Source of the DNA: Exiguobacterium sp. s193
Lineage (GTDB): Bacteria; Bacillota; Bacilli; Exiguobacteriales; Exiguobacteriaceae
Reading direction: 5' to 3'
Assembly: GCF_018618755.1 (NCBI RefSeq)
Contig: NZ_JACSMR010000005.1
Location: 1-64,000 of the forward strand
Length of the DNA stretch: 64,000 nt
The translations under genes were made by a program, and so were the position numbers. Under the pieces are notes generated by a model. That model saw nothing but the letters and a program-made list of their open reading frames with translations, did no database searches and was not told the origin of the DNA. Positions 25,704 to 34,165 of this stretch are shown here, piece after piece. How positions within the stretch are numbered: position 1 is the first letter of the stretch; each line of letters begins with the position of its first letter.

Positions 25704-26582
25704 TTATTTGGACTGGTGACCCGCATACATTTTTAAAAATTCAGGTAACACTTTTACTTCTACCGGAGAGTTCAATGCCTTTTCCCCATCTGTGTCAATC
25801 ACTTTTGGAGAATCCGTCTTTAAAGTAAACCCACTCGTTAATATATGGGTGAAGGAAGGATTCGTCGCTAGTCCAATTTTTTGGAGGATGACATCCCGAA
25901 TCGTCGCTAAATTGACTTCATCGACGATTACTAAATCGAGCTTCCCATCGTTATATGCTCCGTTCGATAAATTAGTCTCGATCCCACCAAGTGATTCACC
26001 GTTTGCTGCTAAAATCAAGACAGCTTCACCTGTCATTTTTTGCCCTTCCACTAAATTAAGTTCGTAAGCAAAGGGTTTTGCTTCTAAACTGGAGCGAATC
26101 GTCGATAAATAGTAGCCCATTTTACCGAGTCTGACTTTTTCTTCGGTATCGATTCCAATTGAGGCTTCAGCAATCAGCCCAAGCCCTAAAAAATTAAGGA
26201 AATACGTATCATTGACTTGTCCAAGATCAACCTCAACGATTTGTTGGGTCGCAATCATTTCTGCTGCAAGTCGGGGAATCATCGGTAGACCGAGCGTCCG
26301 GGCAAAATCATTGCATGTCCCTCCTGGAATGATCCCAAGGATGGGACGTGTCTCTAACTTCGCTAACCCATTGATGACTTCGAAGACCGTCCCATCGCCT
26401 CCAAGGACGACGAGCGCATCGAATGCTGATGAATCTTGAGCAAACAACTCGGCATCCCCCGCCCGAGTCGTCTGCTTGATGACGATTTCATTAAACTGTT
26501 CCGCAAGCGGACTGATGACTTCTTCTAACAATCCGCTCCGGTTCGTCCCTGCTGAAGGATTACTAATCATCAATAGTTTCAT
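25704..26582 (-). CDS. diacylglycerol/lipid kinase family protein (DagK/YegS-like)
   Basis: The 292-residue protein has the DAGK catalytic domain: NPSAGTNRSG near residue 8, VVLGGDGTVFEVINGL near 58-73 and IIPGGTCNDFARTLGLP near 84-100. It would phosphorylate a lipid (diacylglycerol, undecaprenol or another lipid alcohol) at the inner membrane face with ATP. Its start overlaps the stop of the betaine-type permease gene by 4 bp, so it is co-translated with the importer; this linkage is unusual and its meaning is unclear. Confidence 0.85.
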   Translation of the reverse strand: MKLLMISNPSAGTNRSGLLEEVISPLAEQFNEIVIKQTTRAGDAELFAQDSSAFDALVVLGGDGTVFEVINGLAKLETRPILGIIPGGTCNDFARTLGLPMIPRLAAEMIATQQIVEVDLGQVNDTYFLNFLGLGLIAEASIGIDTEEKVRLGKMGYYLSTIRSSLEAKPFAYELNLVEGQKMTGEAVLILAANGESLGGIETNLSNGAYNDGKLDLVIVDEVNLATIRDVILQKIGLATNPSFTHILTSGFTLKTDSPKVIDTDGEKALNSPVEVKVLPEFLKMYAGHQSK

Positions 26583-28096
26583 TGAATGATCCCTTCTTTC
26601 TTCAAGTAATTGCGCGCAACTTCGCTCGCTGTTTTACCACCATAGGCGACTTCTTCATTCATTTTAGACATTTCTTCATCTGTGATTTTTCCATCTAATT
26701 TTTTTAAGGCTTGCCCGACTTCCGGGTACTCATCAAGCGTCTCTTGGCGTAATAGAGGTGCTCCCTCATACGGTGGGAACAGTTGCTGATCGTCCTTTAA
26801 GACAACCATGTCATATTTCGCGATTTCTGGATCTGTCGAGTAGGCATCGATGACTTCGATATCGCCTGACTCAATCGCTTTGTATCGTAGTTTTGGTTCC
26901 ATCGTCACGACGTCTTTAAAGTTGACACCATATTTCTCTTGAATCCCTTTATATCCATCTTGACGATCCTTGAATTCTAACGTGAAGCCTGCCGTTAATT
27001 GACTCGCAACTCGCTTGATGTCGGAAATCGTTTTTAAGTCATACCGCTCCGCGATTTTTTTCGGAACTGCGATGGCGTAGGTGTTATTGTAGTCCATCGG
27101 CGGTAACAGCGCGAGGTCCTGTTTGACCAATCCATCTCGTGCTTGCTCGTAAACCGCTTGTGCATCATTTGAGACCGGTTTTTCATTTGTCAAACTCGCA
27201 AGGACCGTGCCCGTGAATTCAGGGTACAAATCGATATCACTAGATTGTAACGCTTTATAGACAAATGTTGTTTTACCGAAGTTTGGTTTAACTTGGACGT
27301 TCAAGTCCGTTTCATCTTCAATGACAATCTTATACACATTCATTAAAATTTCCGGTTCGACCCCTAATTTCCCGGCAACGACCAAGTCCGGTTGCTCCGT
27401 CCGACCGAGCGCGAATGGCGTGATGATTAGTGTCGCAATCAAGGCAAGGGCAACGACCATTCGGCTCGTTTGCCGTTTTTTCGTCGCAACTTCCGTTTGT
27501 CGTAATAAAAAATCGAACAGTAACGCGAGTAAGGCCGCTGGAATGGCACCTAATAATAATAGATTATTATCATTTCGGTCGATTCCGAGTAAGATGATCG
27601 ATCCGAGTCCCCCTGCCCCAATCAAGGCTGCAATCGTTGCCGTCCCGATGATGAGAACCATCGCTGTCCGGACACCAGCCATCATGACCGGTAAAGCAAG
27701 CGGTAACTCAACCTTCAGCAAACTTTGCGTCGGCGTCATCCCGCAGGCCCGTGCCGCCTCTTTAATCGAAGGATCGACTTCGGCTAATCCTGTGAACGTG
27801 TTCCGGACTATTGGTAACAAGGCATAAAGGACGAGGGCAATAACGGACGGAAGCGTCCCGATTCCGACGAGTGGAATCATCAATCCGAGAAGTGCCAGTG
27901 AAGGAATCGTTTGAATGACAGAGGTCACACCAATCGACCACTCACTGATTTTTTTATTTCGTGATAAGTAAATACCGAGCGGAATGGCAATTAAGCAAGC
28001 AATCAGTAAGGAAATGACAGACAGTTGGATATGTTCAATTAAAGCTTGCAGCAGCTCTTCTTTCCGATCTTGAAACGTTTCGTACAAACCGCCCAT
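26579..28096 (-). CDS. fused ABC permease-substrate-binding protein, EgtU/OpuC type
   Basis: The 505-residue protein joins an N-terminal permease (about 1-210, five to six helices, with the EAA loop EAARACGMTPTQSLLKVELPLALP near 107-130) to a C-terminal extracytoplasmic type II binding domain (about 235-505, YPEFTGTVLAS, AIAVPKKIAERY, DAYSTDPEIAKYDMVVL). This fusion is found in BilEB/EgtU of Listeria and pneumococcus (ergothioneine) and in OpuC-like betaine importers. Ligand could be ergothioneine, carnitine or betaine. It follows its ATPase gene at TAATG and overlaps the lipid kinase gene. Confidence 0.85.
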   Translation of the reverse strand: MGGLYETFQDRKEELLQALIEHIQLSVISLLIACLIAIPLGIYLSRNKKISEWSIGVTSVIQTIPSLALLGLMIPLVGIGTLPSVIALVLYALLPIVRNTFTGLAEVDPSIKEAARACGMTPTQSLLKVELPLALPVMMAGVRTAMVLIIGTATIAALIGAGGLGSIILLGIDRNDNNLLLLGAIPAALLALLFDFLLRQTEVATKKRQTSRMVVALALIATLIITPFALGRTEQPDLVVAGKLGVEPEILMNVYKIVIEDETDLNVQVKPNFGKTTFVYKALQSSDIDLYPEFTGTVLASLTNEKPVSNDAQAVYEQARDGLVKQDLALLPPMDYNNTYAIAVPKKIAERYDLKTISDIKRVASQLTAGFTLEFKDRQDGYKGIQEKYGVNFKDVVTMEPKLRYKAIESGDIEVIDAYSTDPEIAKYDMVVLKDDQQLFPPYEGAPLLRQETLDEYPEVGQALKKLDGKITDEEMSKMNEEVAYGGKTASEVARNYLKKEGIIQ

Positions 28097-28824
28097 TACA
28101 TCGTCCCCCTGACTTGTCCCATGAACTCTTTAATAAATGGATCGTCGCTTGCCAGTACTTCGTCTTTTGTACCGATAAAAACGATTTCCCCTTCATTCAT
28201 CAAACAAATGCGACTTCCTAACTTTAACGCTTCATTCATATCGTGCGTCACGAATAAAATTGTTTTTCCGAGCTCATCGTTCAGACGAATCAAATCATTT
28301 TGAAGTTGATCTCTTGAAATTGGATCAAGCGCCGAAAACGGTTCATCCATCAAGATGACATCTTGTTCTGCCGCAAGCGCACGCATGACGCCGACCCGTT
28401 GTTGTTGACCACCCGATAATTCACTTGGGTACTTTTTTTTCAAATTTTGATTGAGACCCGTCAGTTCGAACAATGTATCGACACGCTGCGCAACTTTTTT
28501 CTTATCCCATTTCAATAGTTGCGGCACGACTGCGACGTTCTCTTCAATCGTCATATGTGGGAATAAAGCGATTTGTTGGAGGACATAGCCGATTTTTCGG
28601 CGAAGTTCGTGTTCGTCAATCGACATAATCGGCTCCCCATTAATCCAAATCTGACCTGCTGTATGATCAATCAATCGGTTGACCATCTTCATCGTTGTCG
28701 TCTTCCCACAACCAGATGGACCAATCAAACAAAAAATTTCGCCTTTTTCTACTGTAAAATTTAAATTTTGGACCGCATTGGTTCCGTCGGCGTATGTTTT
28801 CCCGACGTCTTTAAACTCAATCAC
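28096..28824 (-). CDS. ABC transporter ATP-binding protein, EgtV/OpuCA type
   Basis: The 242-residue ATPase has Walker A GPSGCGKTT (near 34), Q-loop VLQQIALFPHMT (near 80), signature LSGGQQQRVGVMRALA (near 137) and Walker B VILMDEPFSALDP (near 157). It ends without the CBS pair of classical OpuAA/OpuCA, like EgtV. GTG 28824 (MIEFKDVGKTY) is preferred since GGAGGG lies 7 nt upstream; the in-frame ATG at 28839 overlaps that box. It powers the fused permease-binding protein encoded next. Confidence 0.88.
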   Translation of the reverse strand: MIEFKDVGKTYADGTNAVQNLNFTVEKGEIFCLIGPSGCGKTTTMKMVNRLIDHTAGQIWINGEPIMSIDEHELRRKIGYVLQQIALFPHMTIEENVAVVPQLLKWDKKKVAQRVDTLFELTGLNQNLKKKYPSELSGGQQQRVGVMRALAAEQDVILMDEPFSALDPISRDQLQNDLIRLNDELGKTILFVTHDMNEALKLGSRICLMNEGEIVFIGTKDEVLASDDPFIKEFMGQVRGTM

Positions 28825-28865
28825 AGACGATCCCTCCATTTCTATATTTTATTATCTTTGTAAAA

Positions 28866-28891
28866 TTCCCCTTATTTAACGATTCTAAAAC
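28866..28891 (-). promoter_or_regulatory. possible sigma-B promoter of the importer operon
   Basis: On the minus strand GTTTTA (28886-28891), a 14-bp spacer and GGGGAA (28866-28871) resemble the sigma-B consensus GTTTAA-N12-14-GGGTAT. It lies about 40 bp before the ATPase start. OpuC-type operons in Listeria are known to be sigma-B controlled. The match is imperfect. Confidence 0.35.
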
Positions 28892-28899
28892 CTGGTTCA

Positions 28900-28947
28900 A
28901 AAAAAAAAAGCATCCACGACTGGATGAATGCCAGCCTGTGGTTGCTT
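28900..28947 (-). terminator. terminator of the 3D-domain gene
   Basis: On the minus strand AAGCAACCAC pairs imperfectly with GTGGATGCTT, with an inner CTGG/CCAG stem, followed by a run of ten T. Confidence 0.75.
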
Positions 28948-28955
28948 ATTCCAAA

Positions 28956-29624
28956 TTAATCGTAAATCGTAACTTTAACGGAACGTCTGCCCCAGTTAAT
29001 CGCTTCTTGTTCCGTTTCCATCATCAAGTCCATGATTTTACCGTGAATGACACCACCCGTATCGAGTGCGATCGCATCCCCAAATCCATCGACGTGGACT
29101 TTCGTTCCGAGCGGAATGACACGTGGATCGACAGCAACGATTCGTCGTCCTTCAAAGTGAATCGTATGGGTCACATCATAGCCTGAAGCCGTCAAGACTT
29201 TTCCATCGTATGAACCGTTGAGTGCAGCGTCATTCGTATAAGCCGTCGTTTCAAACGTTTCCTGGCGTCCGCCTGCCTGTTCATTGTCTTGAGCAACTGG
29301 TTTTACTTCCGCTTTCTTCGTCTTTTTTTCAATTGCCTGTTGCTGTTCTTTTTCTAGCTGTTGTTGTTTTTGTTTTGCTTCTCGCTCTGCCCGAGCCTGT
29401 TGTTCTTTTAATTGACGTTCGTGCCGTGCAACTTTTTCAGCTGCTCGTTTCGCGGCGCGCTTCTTTTCAAGGCGGACGGATTCTCGTTTCATCTCAAGCG
29501 GATTTTGGACAATCTTCTTCTCTGTCCCGATTCCGATTTGTGCAGCTTCCGTATGCATATGTGGTGCAAGTATGAGTCCTGTAAAAGTAAAAATGATGGT
29601 AAGTACGATTTGTTTCAGCTTCAT
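28956..29624 (-). CDS. secreted 3D-domain (YocH-like) cell-wall protein
   Basis: The 222-residue protein has a signal peptide (about 1-28, cut near TEA-AQ), a charged coiled-coil region rich in Lys, Glu, Gln and Arg (about 40-115) and a C-terminal 3D domain (about 125-222) with the Asp motifs AVDPRVIPLGTKV, IALDTGG and KIMDLMM. 3D domains cut peptidoglycan glycan strands as lytic transglycosylases (MltA fold). Unlike YocH it has a coiled coil in place of LysM repeats. A WalR box lies in the long upstream region, which supports a wall-remodelling role. Monocistronic. Confidence 0.82.
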   Translation of the reverse strand: MKLKQIVLTIIFTFTGLILAPHMHTEAAQIGIGTEKKIVQNPLEMKRESVRLEKKRAAKRAAEKVARHERQLKEQQARAEREAKQKQQQLEKEQQQAIEKKTKKAEVKPVAQDNEQAGGRQETFETTAYTNDAALNGSYDGKVLTASGYDVTHTIHFEGRRIVAVDPRVIPLGTKVHVDGFGDAIALDTGGVIHGKIMDLMMETEQEAINWGRRSVKVTIYD

Positions 29625-30004
29625 CCTTTAAAACAACCTTTCCGGCCCTTAACGGCTCGAACACCTTACCATGAGGAATTTAAGGATGAATAGTCTAAAT
29701 CGTCATTTGAAATATATCTGTCAAAAAGTAACGAAACGGTTACACGCTTTCAAAAAGTCGATTTAACGTTGTGGTTAAGCCATTTATTGATGTCGTAACC
29801 GTTCTGTTACCTTTTATTCATTGTAACGACTTTGTAATGATTACGATTGTTCATGAAATTCTGTGAATTAAGTGTCCGTTTCAGACGGTTTTCTGTAAAA
29901 GGTCGCATCTTACTTGGCATACGAGTGTCCATTACGCTTAGACATGCATGATTACCGAATAATTATTCAAAGAAAAACCCGGCATCAATCTGCCGGGTTT
30001 CACC
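29625..30004. promoter_or_regulatory. 380-bp upstream region of the 3D-domain gene with a WalR box
   Basis: No gene is seen. TGTAAC-GACTT-TGTAAT (29822-29838, plus strand) fits the WalR consensus TGTWAH-N5-TGTWAH exactly. Several further GTAAC/GTTAC segments (about 29750-29765, 29795-29820) surround it, some in inverted pairs such as GTAACAGAACGGTTAC. WalRK controls wall hydrolases including yocH in Bacillus. I did not find a c-di-AMP (ydaO) riboswitch core, which also precedes such genes in Bacilli. Confidence 0.6.
29971..30002 (-). terminator. terminator of the DUF2187 gene
   Basis: AAACCCGGCA (29975-29984) pairs with TGCCGGGTTT (29991-30000); on the minus strand a T-run (GGGTTTTTCTTT) follows. 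Confidence 0.85.
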
Positions 30005-30223
30005 TTATTTCGTTTTACGTTCCAATAATTCAATCTCCGATTTAAGGAGAACTTGTTTTTCAAACTCGAATCCAAGTGATTCGAAGTTTTTTGTATGCGA
30101 GAGATCACCGACAACCGTATTTGTTAATACAGCCGTCACTTCAGCGATCCAACCTTCCTTCGTTTTTACCATGTCGCCCACGATATAATCGAATAACTCT
30201 TCTGTTTCTTCCATCTCATTCAT
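30005..30223 (-). CDS. small DUF2187 (YkvS-like) protein
   Basis: The 72-residue protein has the pattern of B. subtilis YkvS: a short beta strand DYIVGDMVKTKEGWIAEVTAVLTNTVVGDLS and then NFESLGF...VLLKSEIELL. The fold resembles KOW/SH3-like barrels. Function unknown. AGGAG lies shortly before two possible ATG starts, at 30223 or four codons later; the second has better spacing. Own terminator. Confidence 0.7.
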   Translation of the reverse strand: MNEMEETEELFDYIVGDMVKTKEGWIAEVTAVLTNTVVGDLSHTKNFESLGFEFEKQVLLKSEIELLERKTK

Positions 30224-30274
30224 CTCCTGACACGTTCAGATACGTTTAATCATATAAAAGAACTCATCAAAAAG

Positions 30275-30886
30275 CTAGTATCGCGAAATCATACTTAACA
30301 TTTGCCGTAAGATTTTCGCCGTCAACCCCCAAATCAAATAGTCTTGATGTTCATAAAAATGTTCGATTACTTTGTATGTGCGATCGAGATACGCCTCTCG
30401 ATTCGCCATCCGACTCGTCGGGACGGTTTTGCCTGGGCGAATCCGCCACTCCATCTCTCCCTCAATCGGGCTCGACCGTAACAAATCAGTTAATGGCACG
30501 TAAAAGATATGATCGACCTCTGCTTTTGATGGTCGGATGTCATCGGTACGAATGATTCCGACATATGGATAAATGATGGACCGGTTCGGCGTCACGAGCG
30601 GCTCTAACGTCCCGATGACTTCGATGTCTTGATCTGTCACGTTCAATTCTTCCCGTGTCTCACGAATCGCCGCTTCTTTTGGACCTTCCCCGAAATCAAT
30701 TCTTCCGCCCGGAAAGGCGATTTCCCCGGGTTGCGAACGTAATGTTTTGGCACGTACTTGAAAAAGGAGGCAGATTTGTCCCTCATGCTCGACAAACGGC
30801 ACAAGGACCGCTGCCGCCTGACGCGGCAACTGATCGCTCGTCTGTCGAAAGATTGCCCGCAGTTGATCGAACTCTGGATTCGTCAT
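30275..30886 (-). CDS. Nudix hydrolase, CoA pyrophosphatase type
   Basis: The 203-residue protein has the Nudix box GGRIDFGEGPKEAAIRETREEL (about 62-83; key residues G, E, R-E-x-x-E-E) preceded by LRSQPGEIAFPGG, the extra motif of the NudL/YeaB family that cleaves CoA to phosphopantetheine and 3',5'-ADP. The later segment LVTPNRSIIYPYVG is also typical. It overlaps the 73-residue gene upstream by 4 bp. Its likely role is removal of oxidised CoA. Confidence 0.85.
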   Translation of the reverse strand: MTNPEFDQLRAIFRQTSDQLPRQAAAVLVPFVEHEGQICLLFQVRAKTLRSQPGEIAFPGGRIDFGEGPKEAAIRETREELNVTDQDIEVIGTLEPLVTPNRSIIYPYVGIIRTDDIRPSKAEVDHIFYVPLTDLLRSSPIEGEMEWRIRPGKTVPTSRMANREAYLDRTYKVIEHFYEHQDYLIWGLTAKILRQMLSMISRY

Positions 30887-31104
30887 CGTCCTTCCTGCGC
30901 GACTTTCTGATACGCTTCTTCTAAATGACGCATCCGCGTGATCAAATCAGCATTTTTCGCAATCCTGTCTGCCAGAATCGAACCGGAGACGACTTTATAG
31001 TAAGCATTCAGGGCCTGCGTTTTCGTCATATACGTCTCATTTTGTCGGATGTACTCTTTAAAATTTACTACTAATCGGTCTGTCGTAAACAACTGTTCGT
31101 TCAA
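30883..31104 (-). CDS. small protein of unknown function, coupled to the Nudix gene
   Basis: The 73-residue soluble helical protein has its start set at TTG 31104 because AGAGAGG lies 9 nt upstream; an ATG at 31113 touches that box, and the much longer frame reaching 31407 is antisense to the flavin monooxygenase gene. Its stop overlaps the Nudix ATG by 4 bp. It contains YMTKTQALNAYYKVVSGSI and ends in a basic/acidic helix. I do not recognise a family. Confidence 0.65.
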   Translation of the reverse strand: MNEQLFTTDRLVVNFKEYIRQNETYMTKTQALNAYYKVVSGSILADRIAKNADLITRMRHLEEAYQKVAQEGR

Positions 31105-31195
31105 CCCACTCATCCTCTCTGGCGGTTTCCCGCTAGGTGTATAGTTTAATGGTAGCGAGTTTTGGTTAAGAAGTAAAATAAGGGGGGGCTTATTC

Positions 31196-32770
31196 GTGAA
31201 GAAAAACATAGATGTACTAATCATCGGTGCCGGACCAACGGGATTGACACTAGCACTTGCGTTATCACGGTACGGTTTAACATTTCGGATCATCGAACGG
31301 GCGAGTGGTCCATCCGTCGTCTCAAAAGCAATCGGCATCCAAGCACGCTCACTTGAATTGTTCGCTCGCCTTGGCGTTGCGGACGAATTGATGGCAGAAG
31401 CAATCAAAATTAACCAGGGAAACCTTTATGTCAACGGGGCTTGGCAAGCTAAACTCGATTTTACGGATTTAAATACCCCGTTCCCGTTCGTGACATTGTT
31501 GCCTCAAAGTGAGACAGAACGGATTCTCGAGCAACGGTTACTCGATTACGGACATCAAGTTGAACGGGATACGGAACTGACCGGGTTTGCCCAATTCCCG
31601 ACGTTCGTCACCGCATCGATTCGTAAAAATGATATCGTCGAAACCGTTGATGCTTCATTCATCATCGGTGCAGACGGTGCAAATAGCTTCGTCCGGCGCG
31701 AACTTGGACTGCCGTTTAGCGGCAAGTCCTTTAAGGAATCCTGGGCACTTGCCGATATCGAAGTCGATTGGCCGCTTTCATCTGAAGAAGTTCACATCTT
31801 CTTTTCCGATCATGGTGTCATCGAGTCGTTTCCGTTACAGTCCAATCTATTTCGGATTACCGGTAATTTGACGAATGGTGTCGTTCCGACGGATCACGCG
31901 GCGATTGAAGACTTTTTAGAGAATCGGGCGAAAGTACCCTTCAAATTAAAGAAAGTCCATTGGTATTCGATGTTCCGTGTCCATAATCGAATCATCGAAA
32001 AATTTGGTCACCACCGGATTTACTTAATCGGCGATGCGGCGCATATCAACTCGCCCGTCGGCGGACAAGGTATGAATACGGGCATCGCCGACGCAATGAA
32101 CTTAGCGTGGAAACTTTGGTGTGTCCACGAATTTAAAGCAAGTTTCCCTCTCCTTGACTCCTATAGTACGGAACGGCGTGAGGCTGCACGGGGAATATTA
32201 CGGTCAACGAATCTTGCGACGGAGCTTTTACAAATCAATGTTCCCTTCCTGCTTCCCTTGCAGGAAAAAGTCATCCGGAACAGTCTCAAAATCACACCAC
32301 TCCATCATTACGTGACGAATCGGATTGCGCAGCTCAACAGTAATTACCATCCGTCAGATACGTTCGTCACGCAAGGACGCTTTGGTTTGCTAGCCCCGAA
32401 ACCGGGCGAACCGATGCCCTACAGTGAAGTCGTGAATCCACGCACGAAAAAAAATGAGTTGTTACTCCGACGCGCTGATCGTAATTTTTTACTGTTGCTG
32501 TTCTTACCACGCCAATCGGACGAATCGGAACTTACGCCCTATAAGGAGTTAGCATATACCTATCCTGACCTGTTTGAGACGGTCCCGATCCATCAGGAGC
32601 TAAAAGATGACGGCGTCGTCGACCAAGGGGGAGAATTAGCACGGAAGTTCGGAATCAAGCAGTGTGGTCTCTACTTGATTCGACCTGACGGTTATATCGC
32701 GTATCGCCAGCAAGGTTTAAAGATTAAACCGTTCGCACGTTATCTTGAGCGTTTACTTTATGCCCGCTAA
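31196..32770 (+). CDS. FAD-dependent aromatic monooxygenase (PheA/TfdB family)
   Basis: The 524-residue flavoprotein has an N-terminal Rossmann motif GAGPTGLTLALAL (near residue 11), the DG motif in IIGADGANSFVRRELG (near 156) and the FAD ribityl-binding motif GDAAHINSPVGGQGMNTGIADAMNLAWKL (near 280-308). The C-terminus (about 390-524) looks like the thioredoxin-like domain of phenol hydroxylases. It would add oxygen to an aromatic substrate using NAD(P)H. The start is GTG after AAGGGGGGG. No aromatic degradation genes are nearby, so it may serve detoxification or secondary metabolism. Confidence 0.85.
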   Translation: MKKNIDVLIIGAGPTGLTLALALSRYGLTFRIIERASGPSVVSKAIGIQARSLELFARLGVADELMAEAIKINQGNLYVNGAWQAKLDFTDLNTPFPFVTLLPQSETERILEQRLLDYGHQVERDTELTGFAQFPTFVTASIRKNDIVETVDASFIIGADGANSFVRRELGLPFSGKSFKESWALADIEVDWPLSSEEVHIFFSDHGVIESFPLQSNLFRITGNLTNGVVPTDHAAIEDFLENRAKVPFKLKKVHWYSMFRVHNRIIEKFGHHRIYLIGDAAHINSPVGGQGMNTGIADAMNLAWKLWCVHEFKASFPLLDSYSTERREAARGILRSTNLATELLQINVPFLLPLQEKVIRNSLKITPLHHYVTNRIAQLNSNYHPSDTFVTQGRFGLLAPKPGEPMPYSEVVNPRTKKNELLLRRADRNFLLLLFLPRQSDESELTPYKELAYTYPDLFETVPIHQELKDDGVVDQGGELARKFGIKQCGLYLIRPDGYIAYRQQGLKIKPFARYLERLLYAR

Positions 32771-32802
32771 ACACGTATGATAGTTATGAGGTGATATGTT
32801 CC

Positions 32803-33120
32803 ATGGATGATTTGATTACACGATTGCCATTAATTATTATATTAATCGTTCTTTTCATCATCATCGTCTTGCGCCGGACGAAGGAATCCTTACGTTGGGT
32901 CCTCATCGGGGAAGAGTTTGGTGATAAAGGAGAACAGTTGCGACGTGACTATGAACGGCTCGCCGATGCAGGCTTTGAAGTCCGCATCGAACGTGGTGTC
33001 AAAACGTCGTTTTTATTCCGCCGCTTTAGTAAAAACTTAGACGACCGGGTTGCTGTGTATGCCCTGAAGGAAGACATCGACCGGGTCGAACGTTTCCTCA
33101 GTCAACCGAAACGACGGTAA
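32803..33120 (+). CDS. small membrane-anchored protein of unknown function
   Basis: The 105-residue protein has one N-terminal membrane helix (about 5-24, very Ile/Leu-rich) and a charged cytosolic part with LRWVLIGEEFGDKGEQLRRDYERLADAGFEVRIERG, which may be a small alpha/beta domain. The start is ATG 32803 after GAGGTG; an in-frame GTG overlaps that box. It is 32 bp after the monooxygenase and likely co-transcribed. The family is not recognised. Confidence 0.65.
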   Translation: MDDLITRLPLIIILIVLFIIIVLRRTKESLRWVLIGEEFGDKGEQLRRDYERLADAGFEVRIERGVKTSFLFRRFSKNLDDRVAVYALKEDIDRVERFLSQPKRR

Positions 33121-33163
33121 AAAAAATAGTCATCCTCGCGAGTAGCGAAGGGTGACTATTTTT
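33121..33163. terminator. bidirectional terminator
   Basis: TAGTCATCC (33127-33135) pairs with GGGTGACTA (33150-33158), with A- and T-runs on each side. It lies between two convergent genes and overlaps the end of the gene at 33156. Confidence 0.75.
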
Positions 33164-33713
33164 GATAGCTGGTCAGTAAATAAGCGACCTGTTTCCGCTC
33201 CTTTTCTGTGACAGGTGTGCCTTGCCGCTGTGCAATCCATGGCTTGAGTGATGCAAATGTGTGACCAATCGAAAACTTAACGCGCGACAACCGCAGTTTC
33301 GGAGCATTTTTGAAGACAAGCATCGACTGAACCGGAATGACGATGCCTTCTGCTTTCAACAGGGTTCTGACAGCCTTCGTCATGTTTTGTGCGTCTGTTA
33401 CCGGGTGATGTGTCTCGACTTTTTGAATTCCTGTCATCTGTTCGACATGATACGCACGATCACTTAGTAAAACAGCAGGCTCCTCATTCACCAATATCAA
33501 AAATAACCCTTTTGGTCCAATCAAGGCGAAATCAATCCCCATCTGTGCATCAAGTTGAATCTGTTCAAACAGCATCCAGTCATACCGGCAAACATGACGA
33601 ATGTGATTACAGATTAATTCTAAATCCGTCTCTTCATTTGTCATCGTCCGTCTTAATGAAAATAATCGTCGCTCCTTTGGGGGAACGATTTTTGTCGTCA
33701 TCACTTGTAACAT
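33156..33713 (-). CDS. NERD-like (nuclease-related) domain protein
   Basis: The 185-residue protein has segments that resemble the NERD domain of Bacillales: a helix with two polar residues (LELICNHIRHVC), a strand with MGIDFALIGPKGLFLILVNE (about 59-78) that includes the D and the GPKG turn, and ALKPWI near 150. NERD is related to endonuclease folds, but catalytic activity is unproven and the usual E-x-K after the Asp is not clear here. It has a good GGGAG box. Family call is moderate. Confidence 0.55.
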   Translation of the reverse strand: MLQVMTTKIVPPKERRLFSLRRTMTNEETDLELICNHIRHVCRYDWMLFEQIQLDAQMGIDFALIGPKGLFLILVNEEPAVLLSDRAYHVEQMTGIQKVETHHPVTDAQNMTKAVRTLLKAEGIVIPVQSMLVFKNAPKLRLSRVKFSIGHTFASLKPWIAQRQGTPVTEKERKQVAYLLTSYQK

Positions 33714-33801
33714 GATCTTCTCCCTCTCCTCGCTCGTTATTAGTTAGTTTACCACCCTTTCGCTCAAGCGACGCTTCCTTTCAAAAACAGGGGAATTTCA
33801 C

Positions 33802-33838
33802 AAAAAAAAACATCCACTCGTAAATGAAGTGGATGTTT
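33802..33838 (-). terminator. terminator of gpsB
   Basis: ACATCCACT (33810-33818) pairs with AGTGGATGT (33828-33836); on the minus strand nine T follow. Confidence 0.85.
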
Positions 33839-33851
33839 TAAGTAGGGAGGA

Positions 33852-34160
33852 TCAGTTTTCTTGATGCGGGCGCCCAAAGACCGCTTTTTCAAGATTCGAG
33901 ATCCGGCGTAACATATCATAATTCGACGGATTTGAAACAACTGGTTCAGGGTCGATAGTTCGTTCTTCTGTTCGTGCTGGTGCCGCCGTTTTGGCTGCCT
34001 CAAGCTCTTTTTTCAAACGGTCGATTTCACGTTCAAAACCTTCATAGTCTTTAATGACCTGATCTAAATATCCATCGACTTCTTCAATCACATATCCCCG
34101 GAGACCTGTCTTAAATTCTTTTTTATAAATATCGTCTGCCGTCAATAACGGTTTATACAT
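33852..34160 (-). CDS. gpsB: cell-cycle protein GpsB
   Basis: The 102-residue DivIVA-like coiled-coil protein starts LTADDIYKKEFKTGLRGYVIEEVDGYLDQVIKDY (about 5-38, membrane- and PBP-binding part) and ends NYDMLRRISNLEKAVFG, the GpsB C-terminal trimer motif. It helps move PBP1 between side wall and septum. The target gene ponA lies 4 kb upstream. ATG 34160 follows GGGAG. It runs just after ypsA, as in B. subtilis. Confidence 0.92.
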   Translation of the reverse strand: MYKPLLTADDIYKKEFKTGLRGYVIEEVDGYLDQVIKDYEGFEREIDRLKKELEAAKTAAPARTEERTIDPEPVVSNPSNYDMLRRISNLEKAVFGRPHQEN

Positions 34161-34165
34161 CCTCT

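Noticed and set aside
30883..31407. 174-codon version of the small gene before the Nudix gene
   Set aside because: Most of the extension is antisense to the flavin monooxygenase; the binding site supports the 73-codon form.
33714..33851. RNase P RNA next to gpsB as in Bacillus
   Set aside because: The gap is only 138 bp and holds a terminator; there is no space for rnpB.
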